64,000 nucleotides of DNA from Utricularia gibba. Taxonomy: Eukaryota; Streptophyta; Magnoliopsida; Lamiales; Lentibulariaceae. A program made the translations under genes and the position numbers. Of the stretch, positions 24,022 through 34,989 are shown in pieces. Every line of letters begins with the position of its first letter. Position 1 is the first letter of the stretch. Location: the NCBI GenBank assembly GCA_002189035.1, contig NEEC01000013.1, positions 2,790,001 to 2,854,000 on the forward strand, read 5' to 3'. Below the pieces are notes generated by a model, which saw only the letters and a list, made by a program, of their open reading frames with translations, made no database searches and was not told where the DNA came from.

Positions 24022-24308
24022 CGAAGTCACCACGATATTTCCTTCCACAATTCTACTAGTCCAGGGCCAGGACCTTGAGACCGGATTACGCTCTCTTTGG
24101 TTTGAACGTAGTAGTGACTGCTTGTGCAATTGCATGAAATTTGATTTAGATATTAAAGTGTCCATGTTTACCTTTCGTTTCACAGCCTGCTTGATAAGAT
24201 GAAATCCTATGTAAAGAGCAGGGTACATTTGTGCGTGTATCCAGTGAACAGAACGGAACAGCAAAACTGAGAAATCACACAGCCAGAGCCAAGGAGGAGT
24301 TGAAAATT
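24022..24308. other. 3' flank between the delta-COP relic and the membrane-protein gene
   Basis: Short convergent region. It holds the 3' untranslated end of the minus-strand membrane-protein gene and no further recognisable feature. Confidence 0.45.
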
Positions 24309-25481
24309 CTACAAAAGTGAGTTCAGTTCCTGTGGGGCAGCTGTCATCATGCGCCAGCCAAGGGGTCTGGGAGAATCCGGAGAAGAATTGGGGCTAGTTG
24401 CAAAGAGACTGAGCTCCAAGAAGCTACCACCACAAGTTTCATCTCTCCGCATCGACCGGAACGAGATGGAACCCCGGACATCGGAAGACCCTCTACCTGG
24501 ACTGTCATCTTCGAAAGGTATTAGTGGAATGGAGTCATCATTCGGCTCATCTCTTGTCCTTCTAGCTTCTATATCCTCTGGTCTCTGCAGACTTGTTAAA
24601 GCTAGAGAATCTGCAGCAGGAAGGCAAACAAGAAGGCAGATCCCCACCACCATGCAACATAAAAGGGAAAAAAAGGCTAAAAACACAAGGGCATCAAATA
24701 CAAAACTTCCTGGCTTGGGTAACACAGACAAGCCGAGGAGAAGAACTCTAAATGGGAAAAGGCTACAGCTCGTAAGGATTAATGTATAAACTCTCCATAG
24801 AAGAACCCTGTTGATGACCCAGTGAAGTATCTGCTTACCGAGCCACAACAAGTAGCAAGTTAGGATGACAGCAAAAAGACCAAGTAGGATGGTGCCAAAG
24901 AGAGGGTAGGTGCAGGCAGCCAGGCCGTTCCCGGGATTGGAAGCAGCTGTTTCTATGAAATACGAAGGCAGATTTTGGGGATGCTGCCTAGACCTTGGTT
25001 CAATTAAGACGACAGCCAGCTGAAGGATTAGCATCGGGAGGCCGAAAAGAAGAATAAAGACTAGTGTTTTCCCAGTCCAGTTCTGGCTTAAAGGTGCAGA
25101 ATTCTGTAGTGATGCACGAAGGAGAAGAGCAAGGGTGAGAAAGAGGCATGGTTCCGTGAATCCCAGGTTCAGGACAATGTAGCAACTGCAAAGATTTTCC
25201 TGCCCCTCTGAACTGAGGGAACCAAATATTCTGCCACTGCGCCTCAACAGACTCAAGCGAATGATTTCACCAAGACCCCAACAGAGAGCAAAGCATACGT
25301 ATACAACTCTGATGATCCAAGGTCTGCCGAAGTAACTAAGATGAACAGAACCTGCAGTGCCGATCCTCCTGTGGAGGTAGACTGAATAGATGACACTACA
25401 CAGGCCTAGCAGGATCAGTATAGCTACAAGAACGATGGTCAACACACCAAGTGCATCAGCGACACTACTAGTCAGGAGCAT
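24309..25481 (-). CDS. Seven-helix membrane protein of unknown function
   Basis: Not assigned to a named family. The single coding exon gives 390 residues from the ATG at 25481; a longer open frame upstream lacks an ATG. Seven strongly hydrophobic segments are visible at about residues 10-35, 55-75, 95-125, 135-160, 185-210, 225-250 and 260-290. The last 90 residues are hydrophilic, acidic and Ser-rich (for example PFEDDSPGRGSSD), probably facing the cytosol. Between helices 2 and 3 is a basic loop RLSLLRRSGR. No enzymatic motif is seen. Proteins of this shape have sometimes been listed as candidate plant G-protein-coupled receptors, but the sequence alone does not show that. A leader exon probably lies near 26045-26260 with a spliced intron ending at 25537 (TTCACAG on the minus strand). 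Confidence 0.7.
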   Translation of the reverse strand: MLLTSSVADALGVLTIVLVAILILLGLCSVIYSVYLHRRIGTAGSVHLSYFGRPWIIRVVYVCFALCWGLGEIIRLSLLRRSGRIFGSLSSEGQENLCSCYIVLNLGFTEPCLFLTLALLLRASLQNSAPLSQNWTGKTLVFILLFGLPMLILQLAVVLIEPRSRQHPQNLPSYFIETAASNPGNGLAACTYPLFGTILLGLFAVILTCYLLWLGKQILHWVINRVLLWRVYTLILTSCSLFPFRVLLLGLSVLPKPGSFVFDALVFLAFFSLLCCMVVGICLLVCLPAADSLALTSLQRPEDIEARRTRDEPNDDSIPLIPFEDDSPGRGSSDVRGSISFRSMRRDETCGGSFLELSLFATSPNSSPDSPRPLGWRMMTAAPQELNSLL

Positions 25482-26590
25482 TACCCAAAGCACACAATCC
25501 ACGCATGCTCTCCACCAGCATGGATACAATAAGTTTCACTGTGAAGTCAAGGGAAACAAGCTGGGGACTTGGGTGTGCCACAAGCTTGTACTAGAACTTT
25601 ATGGCATCGCCACCTGGAAAACCCTTCACAGAATGAACAGCCACAGAAAGCACATGTTAGCCGTACTTCATTACAGCAGAATGCAATCAAAATCAGCTAG
25701 ATTATGCACCAATGTGCCATTCACAGCACTCCCACGCATCCTTTCGTGTATTATATGTATTTACAAGCCAGAGTGGAAAAGCTAAGAAGCAAACTCCGAT
25801 TCGTCAAGAACCTCATTTTTTTATGACTCTCGTAACCCTAGCACGCGATATAGCCAATAAGAAGCCTCTAAGATTCACATCAGGCATTAAGTCTCCAGCC
25901 TCTGACTTATCGCCGGAAACCCTCCCCACGAACCAGAAATTAAGCTAAAAAATACTCAACCCGGTAGCCTCGCAGCTCAAGAAATATTCACTGAACGAGC
26001 ACAACAAGGTTCAACACCAACAAACAAGGATGTTCAGAAAGTAAGTGGAGCTCACGATACGAGAATCTGCGATCCAGGCGACGAAGAGACCAGGAGGATC
26101 GGATCTGAATCTGAGCACTGGAAGCCCAAACCCTAGCAACGCGGAGAGGAGCGAGCAAATCGGAGAGTGCGTGCGGGAGAGGCGGAGGAATCGGGAGATC
26201 TTCACTAGCCGGGAGGGGAGGGGGAGGCGGAGGAGTCTATTCTTGTACTAGAAAGAGAGAGAAAAGACGACAGTGAGGACCTCGTTGCTGACAGGCTGTC
26301 GCCAGCTAATAATACCACCAATTTCTCGCAGAAATAATAAAGTATTAATAACAAGCTAGGCTGATGCTACCCTTTTAGCATAGCTGAAGCTGAGTGGGTT
26401 TGTTGCTGTCTTGTAACTCTACTTCAACCTCAACACTCCAACCCGGATCCAACCAAAATGCACGCCATCATGCCCACATGGTGTCTATCTTGACCCGTTA
26501 CCCGACCCCAAACCCGATATTACCCATTTAAATCTTTTTTCTTTTAAAGGGCGGTTTGAAAACTGAAATCCCATGGGGAGGAGGCCCGAC
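25482..26590 (-). promoter_or_regulatory. Leader intron, leader exon and promoter of the seven-helix protein gene
   Basis: On the minus strand, 26250 to about 26055 reads as a pyrimidine-rich leader with the common plant leader word CTAGGGTTTGGG, ending in a donor-like CGTATC/GTGAGC. The intervening 500 bases to 25537 would be the leader intron. DNA from 26260 to 26590 is the probable shared upstream region between this gene and the RABA relic. No other gene is supported. Confidence 0.45.
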
Positions 26591-27735
26591 GATGGGTATG
26601 ATTCCTAGTTCAGAGTCGTTTTGATCGGTGATTCCAGCGTCGGAATGTCCGATTTGCTGTCTCGATACGAGTTCTGCATGGAATCCAAGTCCACTATCGG
26701 CGTGGAATTCGCGGCAGGTCCGATTTCCCTGCCTTTTTCCTCGTAGATTTCTACTTTTTCGGCTGTTCGGTACTTGGTTGTTACTCTTGCTAGGATTCGC
26801 TTTGCAAGTATTTCTAGTTTCGGAATCTATGCATTGCGCATTGAGATGTGAATTTGGATGAGATTTTCTTTTATTCGGAGATTGGGTGTAAAACGAGTAA
26901 AGCGTGGCTCTGAAAACGATTGGATTACTTTTAGTTACTCAATCCTTGCTTTGATGAAGTTCAGTTGCCGAAATCGAAGATGGAATCACCGATCTCAAAC
27001 GTGAAAGAGATCATTTGGAAACTCATTGAGATATCTTACTGGAATGGATTCAGACTCAATAAACTTGATACAATCTTCCTCAAAAGTTAGAAACACAGCT
27101 TGAGAATTTTTACTCTGTTGTGTTTGTGCATTTTATGCGGTAGAGCAATCGTGGTACTGTAGCGAATATGGAAGTCTCAAAATATTCATATGCATGCATG
27201 CCCATCTTCAGTTGTTGTGGATCCAACTGCAAAACTGGCGCCGTTTGATATTTCATGGCGGGATTGAATGTGCTATCCATATTTACTTATGAAATCGTAG
27301 TTCATGTCTGGTCTTTTCCTCTTCATAGGTTAAAGGGCGTACTGTGAAATCTCAGATTCGGGACACCGCTGGCCAAGAGAGAGATATAGAGCCATAACAA
27401 GTGCATATTACCAGGGAGCTCTTGGAGCTCTTCTCGTGCATGATGTTATTAAGCCAACTATTTTCGAGAACGGGATCATGCTGACTCGAACATCATCATC
27501 ATGCTCATTGGAAATGAAACTGATCTCAAGCTTCTGAGAGCTGTGAACACTGAAGATGCACAAGGCTTCGCCGAGAAGGAAGGTCTTTCGTTCATTGAAA
27601 CCTCGGCCCTGGAAGCCACCAATGTGGAGAACCATCCTCTCGGAAATGCATCAAATCATCAGCAAGAAGGGCCTTCCATCAAGTCAGGCAGCGCCAACCA
27701 ACATCGAAGAAGGCAGAACTCTGTTCCATGAAGGC
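26591..27735 (+). pseudogene. RABA (Rab11-type) small GTPase relic
   Basis: RABA proteins direct vesicle traffic at the trans-Golgi and plasma membrane. The first exon (26591-26714) retains the frame VVLIGDS and [12 protein letters not shown], but the P-loop reads GDSSVGMS instead of GDSGVGKS. Both an invariant glycine and the catalytic lysine are lost. After a retained intron of about 600 bases, the second part (27330-27735) reads [16 protein letters not shown], then a two-base AG duplication at the QERYRA position shifts the frame. Further pieces ([43 protein letters not shown]) appear in different frames. The Cys-Cys prenylation end is not found. A dead duplicate with its intron preserved. 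Confidence 0.85.
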
Positions 27736-28113
27736 ATCATGCTGTTCTGCATCTTAAGGGTTTGTATCCTTTAATCTCCAAATTTCCCTCATATCGTTGC
27801 GCCTTCTTTGATCCTTCAGTTTCCTGCTATTTGAATCGTGTTCTGCTTCCTGGGAGTTGCAACTGCCATTACAGTTTTTGTTGCATGTCGATGCAATGAG
27901 TTCATAGGCTTCGCTTGAAGTTCTTAGTCATTACAGTTTTTTTTTTTTTATTTTACTTAATTGTTTTATGAAATTATGGAATTTGAAAACTTATTATTAA
28001 TATACTCGACACTCAGCCATGATGCCGCCTTCCCGAAGTGTATCTATCAAACCCTTGGGTCTTCAGATCTGAGAGGCGGCGGGATGAATCTCTCATGTCG
28101 ATAGAGACTGGCG
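27736..28113. other. Intergenic and leader of the TruA-like gene
   Basis: AT-rich DNA with a T11 run near 27938. No gene. The last 100 bases are the probable leader of the pseudouridine synthase gene. Confidence 0.4.
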
Positions 28114-30222
28114 ATGCGCAGCGAGCACTCGAGCATGTTGATGCAGAAGTGTTCCCGACAGCCGGACAATCGGGAGACGGAATCAACTGGACGCCCGCCG
28201 AAACTGGCCAGATTTGGATCCGAAGCCGAAGAGGAAGAAAACGAGGAACGGAAAGAGTGTTCGCCGTTCAATATGAACCCGAACGTATTCACGAGATATC
28301 TGGTTGCCGTTGAATATATCGGGACTCGATTTGCCGGCGCACAGAAACAGCCCTCCGCTCGAACCGTGGTTGGCGTTCTCGAGGTTTTACTTCTTTCGAT
28401 ACGCTTTTATTTCTATTTAGGGAATGTGAGGGCTTAGTTTGATCCGAAAGCTTGCGATCTTTGTGATGTTTCATTTTGTACTCCCAGGAGGCGTTCCAGA
28501 AGTTTATCGGGCAACCGGTTTCCATTTTTTGCTCTAGTCGAACCGTGAGTTTTTAATCGTTGTTGCTTCTGTGTTTCTGGTGGTTTGTGTGATCTTTTCT
28601 TTGTTTGATTCCTATGTTTCCTTCCAGGATGCTGGCGTTCATGCGCTTTGCAATGTATGCCATGTAGACGTAGTAAGGATAAGCAAAAGAAAACCAGGAG
28701 AAGTGGTTAGTCATCTTGTCAAACCCTACCGAGGGATATTTCTCTCTTTTTTCTATTTCGGTTAATTGGTTAATGACTTTTTTTTTGTATCTAGTTACCG
28801 CCTCATGATTCTTCAGTAGTCAAAAGAGCTGTTAATCACTTTCTACAGGTATGATACGTCCCGTAGTTTATTTTTACTTGCTTTGATTCACCTCATGATT
28901 CTCCAGGAGTCAAAGGTGTAGTGTTTGGTATCTAATGTTTGCTCTATAGCTCTTTTTTGTAAATTGTTTGAATCATATGATAATACTTAACCAATCATTT
29001 CAAAATTTCTGGTGTGCTTGTACTCTGATTACACTGATCAAAGTTATTTTTCTTCGTTTTTTTGGGGCCAGAAAAATGAAGGGGACATAGTGGTAATTGA
29101 TGTTAGATGTGTTCCAAATGATTATCATGCCCGATATAAAGCTCTGGAGCGCAGGTAGGTATCCGCAAGCAGCTCTCACGAAATCTTGTTTGCAAAATGG
29201 CAATTTTGGATGGAGCACATACATCTTAAACATCTTAATGAAAATGTGTTTTGTGTTTTCTATCTCTGTTCTTTGAGACGAGGTATTACCATACTTATCG
29301 TGCCGTGTAGGTACTTCTACAGACTGATCTCAGGTGGGGAGTCCTTGTCATTATTTGACAAGGATAGGGCATGGCACGTGCCTCAGGAACTCGATCTTTC
29401 AGCCATGGAGGTGAATTGTCGAACCATTTATTCATTCTGCATGTTTATTGATTGGTATTCTTCCCATGATTTTTGGAAGATCTTTTGCTACTTCGCTATA
29501 CAGAAAGCATGCCAAGTACTTGCAGGGCATCACGATTTTAGTTCATTCCGTTCTGCTGGCTGTCAGGTTTGTACAACCCAATCCGTTTCACCATAACATG
29601 TGCTTTGTCAATTAATATTCTGCATCGTATTCGTTGACAGGCGAAGTCACCCATCAGAACGTTAGATGAATTATCCGTCACTGAGATTGCTTCATGTCCA
29701 TTTACTTCAAATTGTGCAGAAAGTGCTAACAGCAACACATTTACACCGCCTGATTTTTCTGGCTCCACAGAGATTCCCTCTGGGATGGCCAACAAGCCTC
29801 CCGAAGAATGTAATCATGTCTTTGGCTCTCGGAGAAGGCAACGCAGTTTCATGATTACTGCGCGAGCACGCTCTTTCCTTTACCACCAGGTTTCTAAACT
29901 TCATTCTGCTCAGAGCTGCCGGGTGGTCACTTCCAGGCCTAAATGTGTGCCATGCGTTTTTTCTTACTCAGGTCAGACTGCTAGTTGGAGTCCTGAAGGC
30001 AGTGGGAGCTGGTGACCTCACAGTCTCAGATGGTATTGACAAAAAATGAATTATGTGATGATCGATCTTTCAACTAGTTGTCATTTATGTGACATGATGC
30101 GCCATTTGCATTCAGTCCAAAGAATCCTGGAGGCGAAGAACGTCGCCGCGGCAAGCCCCATGGCCCCTGCCTGCGGTCTCTATCTCGCTCATGTAAAGTA
30201 CGATCTGACTCCCGGTAAGTAA
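28114..30222 (+). CDS. TruA-like tRNA pseudouridine synthase
   Basis: Isomerises specific uridines of tRNA to pseudouridine. Exons: 28114-28383, 28488-28544, 28628-28705, 28795-28848, 29072-29154, 29311-29410, 29504-29566, 29641-29889, 29972-30032 and 30116-30222, joining into 373 residues. The catalytic aspartate is D110 in the TruA motif SRTDAGVHAL; exon 3 begins exactly at this codon. The RYFYRL and GHHDFSSFRSAGCQ strings and the SFLYHQVRLLVG helix complete the fold. The first 60 residues are acidic and unlike the bacterial enzyme, and there is an insertion (residues 250-300) between the two conserved halves. No clear organelle targeting peptide is seen, so location is open. Confidence 0.9.
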
Positions 30223-31319
30223 TCTTATTGGAGGATTAGAAAACGCATGATTTCTTCCGTCACCGGTCATTCGTTAGACGTCTTGTTTCGTATTAGATTG
30301 GTGTGGTTCGTTTGGCTGGTGGCATGAATGTCATTAGATGACTTACATTATTTGAGTACGCATTATTTGGATTAGAAGAATAAAATGTTTGTTTTGTATT
30401 TATACTAGATTTCATAAGATATTCTTTGATTCTAAGTATTGATATTTTTTTAATATTAAATAGTGTGTAATTTATAAAACACATAAAGAGTGGTTCACGG
30501 AGTTAAAATAAAAGTAGATTTAATTTATTTAGATTTTAGTAAATATTATTTCATTTTATGTATAGTATTTTGGTAGAAAATGATATTTATTATAATCGTA
30601 TTTATCTGTCATTTTATTTATATTTCTGTATAATGAAAACCGAAAATTTATTTGATGAATAAATTTTGATATGTATTTTGGCTATTATTATTTTATGAGG
30701 ATTCTTTAATTTCATCGACAAATATTTATATGAAAACTAATTACCTTATTTGATCAATAAAAAAATTAATTATTCTACATTAATTTTATCTCAATCTAAT
30801 CAAATTAAATGAGTTTCGAAATATCTAATTTAAAATATTTTATGTATTAAAAAATATCTAATTATGTGCACGTTGGTGTTTATACAATTAAATCCGTATA
30901 CTAAGCATCCTGTGACATTTAAGCATAAATAAATATTCTTCGATGAAATTAAATGAAATACCATTCACCTGAAGTTATTTAAAATTTATAATTCATATGA
31001 TAAAATTTATTAATACGATCAATCAAATTCATGTAAATATTAAAATCTTTAAATATCACCAATAAAAAATAATTTAAGAGATTGACTTTGATTTGAAACT
31101 TATAAACATTTAACCGCGAATAAAAGAAGGTATAAACATATAAATACGCCTTCAACCAAACAAGCCATTAGTTAAATGCATGCCTATGAAATTGCAATCA
31201 TTCCTAAGGCCTATCATTGCATGTATGTTATAAGCCCCGAAGCCGTTTGAACTCATTGAAAACAAAGAAGGCGAGCGGAAGCACGTAGTTAGAAATTTAA
31301 TGAAGGCACGATATCAAGG
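30223..31319. other. AT-rich intergenic DNA
   Basis: About 1.1 kb of strongly AT-rich, low-complexity sequence between the TruA-like gene and the RBM22-type relic. No open frame, RNA gene or repeat unit can be supported. Confidence 0.55.
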
Positions 31320-32544
31320 ATGGGAGGAATACCTTCGGATTATCATCCCCTACATTATCCCCGCAAAGTAGGCTGCTGCCATCGGACTCACCACTGAATA
31401 AATTATCGGAATAACCCGCCAACATAAAGGGTTCTTGTGCTCCAAAGAAGGCATTTCTCCAACCTTGCTAATTACCTTCAGCGCCACAGGATCGTTGACT
31501 CTGCAAGCACCATGATCAAATGGAAAACCCTTACGATTCCTATGTAAGACTGATCAGCAGGAAAGCTCATTTGGCACACTGAATTTCGGGATGTGAAAAA
31601 TTCCATGTTGGAGTAACTCACCTTCAACAGGCATTTCATGCCTGTAACGGCACTCTGATCCTCCAGTAAATTGACCTCGAATGTAGAAACTGCAAATTTG
31701 CGCTTGATTTCCCTTGTACTAAGGTGTTGTTCTCTGGAACTTCAAGATAGTGTCATTTGGGCGAACCTCCCGATATGAGGATTCATAATCTACTCCAGCT
31801 CTCGTCTGCACATAAATGCATTTAGTAAATACTAATGCATATAAAAAAACATCATTAAATCAAAACGATGCATTTGAAACCTGAAACCCAACACTGAAGA
31901 GAAACAAGTCTGAGCTCGATAACACAAAACAACATTGAACTGTGTGTGAAAACAAAATAAGGATTCAAAATTCGAAACTGAAAATTACCGGCGATCATGC
32001 TCCGCTGCAAAGTACTCCCGATTTACATCACACTTTGGAATAGCGTCATTCGAATCAATACTCAGTGCAGTGTCCCGAACATGAACAGGAACCTATATCC
32101 GAGATCCAAAAGGCAAACATGACAAACGTTCTTTAGCTGAAAGTTTGACATATCTCCGTTTTCTTATATTTTGCATCACGACCAGGCCTCCATCTGACAC
32201 TCGTTATCAGAATTAGCTTTTATCTGCGGAACAAAAAATCAATAACCACGTTACAAGCTATAACGTTAAAACTCTTAGATACTTACTACTAAAATTTCCA
32301 GTGCTGAGGAAACTTGAATGACTCTGGGGGAAGGGGAAGATCCATAGTGCAACCTTACCGATCGGTTATAGGATCAGCATAACTGCGAGCACAAAGCGCG
32401 TAAGAACCCTAGATCTGGAAAAGTTGCATAACATTCGAACATAAGGAATATCACCGAGAGAAGATTCGCAGATTCGCAAATTTTTGGGAAGTCCGACCGT
32501 TCCGAACCGTCGGCTTCAGCGTTTCTCAGCAGTCTATGAGCCAT
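31320..32544 (-). pseudogene. RBM22-type CCCH zinc-finger / RRM splicing-factor relic
   Basis: Intact relatives (plant C3H proteins like human RBM22 and yeast Slt11) are spliceosome components. The relic begins with MAHRLLRNAEADG at 32544-32506. It then has an 8-base tandem duplication (GCGAATCT twice, near 32470-32487) that breaks the CESCLGD zinc motif. Later pieces in order: KANSDNEC and RWRPGRDAKYKK near 32160-32240; LKNVCHVCLLDLGY; VHVRDTALSI; NREYFAAEHDRR at about 31990; then, after a retained intron, RAGVDYESSY and NDTILKFQRTTP followed by an in-frame TAG where Tyr is expected (about 31733); ICSFYI; RYRHEMP; and VNDPVAL near 31480. Most of the RRM is unrecognisable. Frameshifts, a stop and deletions make it non-functional. 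Introns show it is not a retrocopy. Confidence 0.8.
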
Positions 32545-33068
32545 CGCGCTCTATATGGCCTCCTCCTCTCCTTCAAGTCATCGACAGAACAGGAAACCAT
32601 CAAACTTCAAAGTACAAAATAAACGAACGAACACGGCGAACGCAAAAGCAAAAGGCGGATGGAAGATCGCGAACGCAAAAGGCGTCTTTACCTTACCTTA
32701 CAATCGTTGGTCCTCCATTATGATTCCCGCCAATGGAACACCGCGAACGCAGAAGGCGAAGCTGCCGATTTCAAGGCGGAGGGCGGAGAATTCGAGAAGA
32801 GGACAAAACCCCAAAGGCCAAAGCTGACAGTGAATGGGCGGGAATCAACTAAACATTTTACAAATATATATTTACAGATAAACTAAAGATATTATAAAAT
32901 AAAATTATTAAACTGACAAGCGGATCGAGTTAATCAACGCATTTCCTCCTCAATCGCCGCTGATTCAGCCATGATTAGTTTTTGAGAGAAAAAGGCATTT
33001 TATTGGCATGCGACAGGAGAAAGGAATGGAAACCCACGCTCTCCACTCTCCAGTTTACAGTTACCAAC
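32545..33068. other. Intergenic with a short repeated word upstream of the RBM22-type relic
   Basis: The word CGAACGCAAAAGGCG or near variants occurs three times (about 32638-32657, 32668-32683 and 32743-32758). No gene is supported. The DNA from 32880 is the probable promoter of the short DUF688-like gene. Confidence 0.4.
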
Positions 33069-33536
33069 ATGGAAGTCTACGGCGATGCTTTCAAGAAACC
33101 AGGGACCGTACCGTTCAATTGGGAGATCCGTCCTGGAATCCCCAAACTCGGAAAGGATCAAGAAGAATCTCGGATCGTGAATCAGGCGAGAATCAGCAAA
33201 AAGCTAGCTCCTCCTCCACCGCCGCCAACGCCTCTGAAGTCTCCACCGTGTGCGCTTTTCGGATCATCGGGGGCCATCGTCCTTGCTCCGCCGGTGGTCA
33301 TGTCTTCCGCTAGGTGTTCCCCATCCCGCGCGGGGAAGATTATAAAGCTTCTGAAGCAGAGAATGGGGAAAACGACGTCCCCACGCGTTGAGGACGTGGA
33401 TTGCGGCTTCTGGATGGATATCGGAATCCCAATACAGCGGTGGTCGGTCTCCAGTGAGGAGCAGCCTGCTTCTCCGACGTCCTCTTCGTTTGGTTGTTAC
33501 ACAAGTGAAGCAGAGTGGATCATCGGGCTGTTCTAG
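33069..33536 (+). CDS. Short DUF688-like protein
   Basis: A single-exon gene of 155 residues. The N-terminal string KKPGTVPFNWEIRPGIPK is the hallmark of the plant DUF688 group, whose function is not known. A proline run (PPPPPPTP, residues 60-67), a basic segment (KIIKLLKQRMGK, about residues 95-106) and a Ser-rich acidic tail follow. The ATG at 33069 is chosen because the conserved block starts 8 residues later; an in-frame upstream ATG at 32982 would add an unconserved 29-residue extension. No membrane segment or signal peptide. Confidence 0.7.
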   Translation: MEVYGDAFKKPGTVPFNWEIRPGIPKLGKDQEESRIVNQARISKKLAPPPPPPTPLKSPPCALFGSSGAIVLAPPVVMSSARCSPSRAGKIIKLLKQRMGKTTSPRVEDVDCGFWMDIGIPIQRWSVSSEEQPASPTSSSFGCYTSEAEWIIGLF

Positions 33537-33752
33537 AGCTTTTGTGCCTGTCCACTGTAAAATAAAAATCACTCAACAAAAAAACAAGTGATTTTATTGA
33601 GATTTTTTTAAAATTTTCAAATAAAAAAATAGTAATAAAACCGCTTCTCAATCCCAGTAAGTAGTCGGATTCGGGGCGGCTTACCACACACGGACGAAAA
33701 CGACCGGGAAGAAAACCGTCATTCCCTCGTGCACCGGAATCCAATTTGTGAG

Positions 33753-34725
33753 ATGTCTATGGCGGCGAACTATCCGCCGTATATCCAGTGTTGTCCGCAG
33801 CGCCAAGTTTCCGATGCGTCTTGCTCTCCAGTCGCTGCTGTACTATTTCGTCGCCCTAAGGCGCCCGCTGTAGGTTTTCTTTCCTCATCTTCAATTGGTT
33901 GCCCCCTCCCGAAAACAGTCTTTAACCTCGATTCGCTAAGTCCTTGATCGGATCGTGATTAAGCTTTGTAGCCTTCTCAGGCATCCAGCTTCAGGAAGCT
34001 CGGTCACCAGCGTCGTCGCATTTCACGGTGTCCGAGTTTCGGTTTCACCGGTTTTAGGCGACCAGGTCCCCATTTGCATACTTCTTCCCACATATTGGCA
34101 AATTGGAGACTGGATTACTAACTCCAATTTCTTCGTACTTTTTCATGCTTGATCAGTCATACAAGCTGTTGCAACGCCTGAATCAGCTGTGGAATTGCCC
34201 CTGACAGCTGAAAACATCGAAACTGTGTTGGATGAAGTTCGCCCTTACCTTATTGCAGATGGAGGCAACGTTGCTCTACATGAGATTGATGGGAATGTTG
34301 TGAGACTAAAACTGCAGGGAGCATGTGGTTCCTGTCCAAGTTCTGTGATGACAATGAAAATGGGGATTGAGCGACGGTTAATGGAGAAGATACCTAGCAT
34401 TTTTGCTGTTGAATCCGTTCCAGATGAGGAGACAGGGCTTGAACTGAACGAGGAGAACATCGAAAAGGTAATTCTTCTGTCTTTGGGGAGCTCATACATC
34501 AGATGCATCAAGTGCTTGGTTGATACCTTTCAGGTACTTGAAGAGATCAGGCCATACCTTGTCGGGGCTGCTGGTGGTGAACTAGAGCTTGTGGGTATTG
34601 AAGAGCCAATAGTTAAGGTGAGAATTACAGGCCCTGCTGCTGGTGTGATGACTGTTAGAGTTGCTGTAACTCAGAAACTTAGAGAAAAAGTCCCAGCAAT
34701 TGCTGCAGTCCAGTTGTTGTCTTAG
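33753..34725 (+). CDS. Plastid NifU-like iron-sulfur cluster scaffold (NFU1/2/3 type)
   Basis: Transfers assembled Fe-S clusters to plastid client proteins. Exons: 33753-33869, 33981-34050, 34157-34467 and 34534-34725, giving 229 residues. Residues 1-65 are Ser/Arg-rich with few acids, as a chloroplast transit peptide. The first NifU domain (76-150) has the cluster-binding cysteines C119 and C122 in [10 protein letters not shown] second NifU-like domain (165-228) lacks the CxxC pair (GPAAGVMT in its place), exactly the double-domain layout of plastid NFU1-3. The relic of ATP phosphoribosyltransferase ends 270 bases downstream on the other strand. Confidence 0.92.
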
Positions 34726-34989
34726 ATGCTGCTTCTTGGCCTGTGTTTATAATGTCTGTGAAAACTGAGATCATATCTCCATACAAAAAATTGCACAACC
34801 AACAAGATGAATGTTGCAGCTTCCCTGATCATAATAACGATTCCTGATCCAATACACATGACAAAAGAGAACTTAGCTAATCTCAGAGTTGATGATACAA
34901 AAAGGAGTCATAATAACAATTCCTGAAAAGTCAATGCCATCTCAGAGTCACCTTATCTAGGACATAAGTCAAGGGTGAAATCAGAACCC
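34726..34989. other. Convergent 3' region of NFU and the HISN1 relic
   Basis: Short 3' flank. Nothing further is recognisable. Confidence 0.4.

Noticed and set aside
31320-32544. First read as a transposable element or noncoding RNA because of scattered short frames
   Set aside because: The minus strand shows ordered blocks of an RBM22-type protein, including its start codon region.
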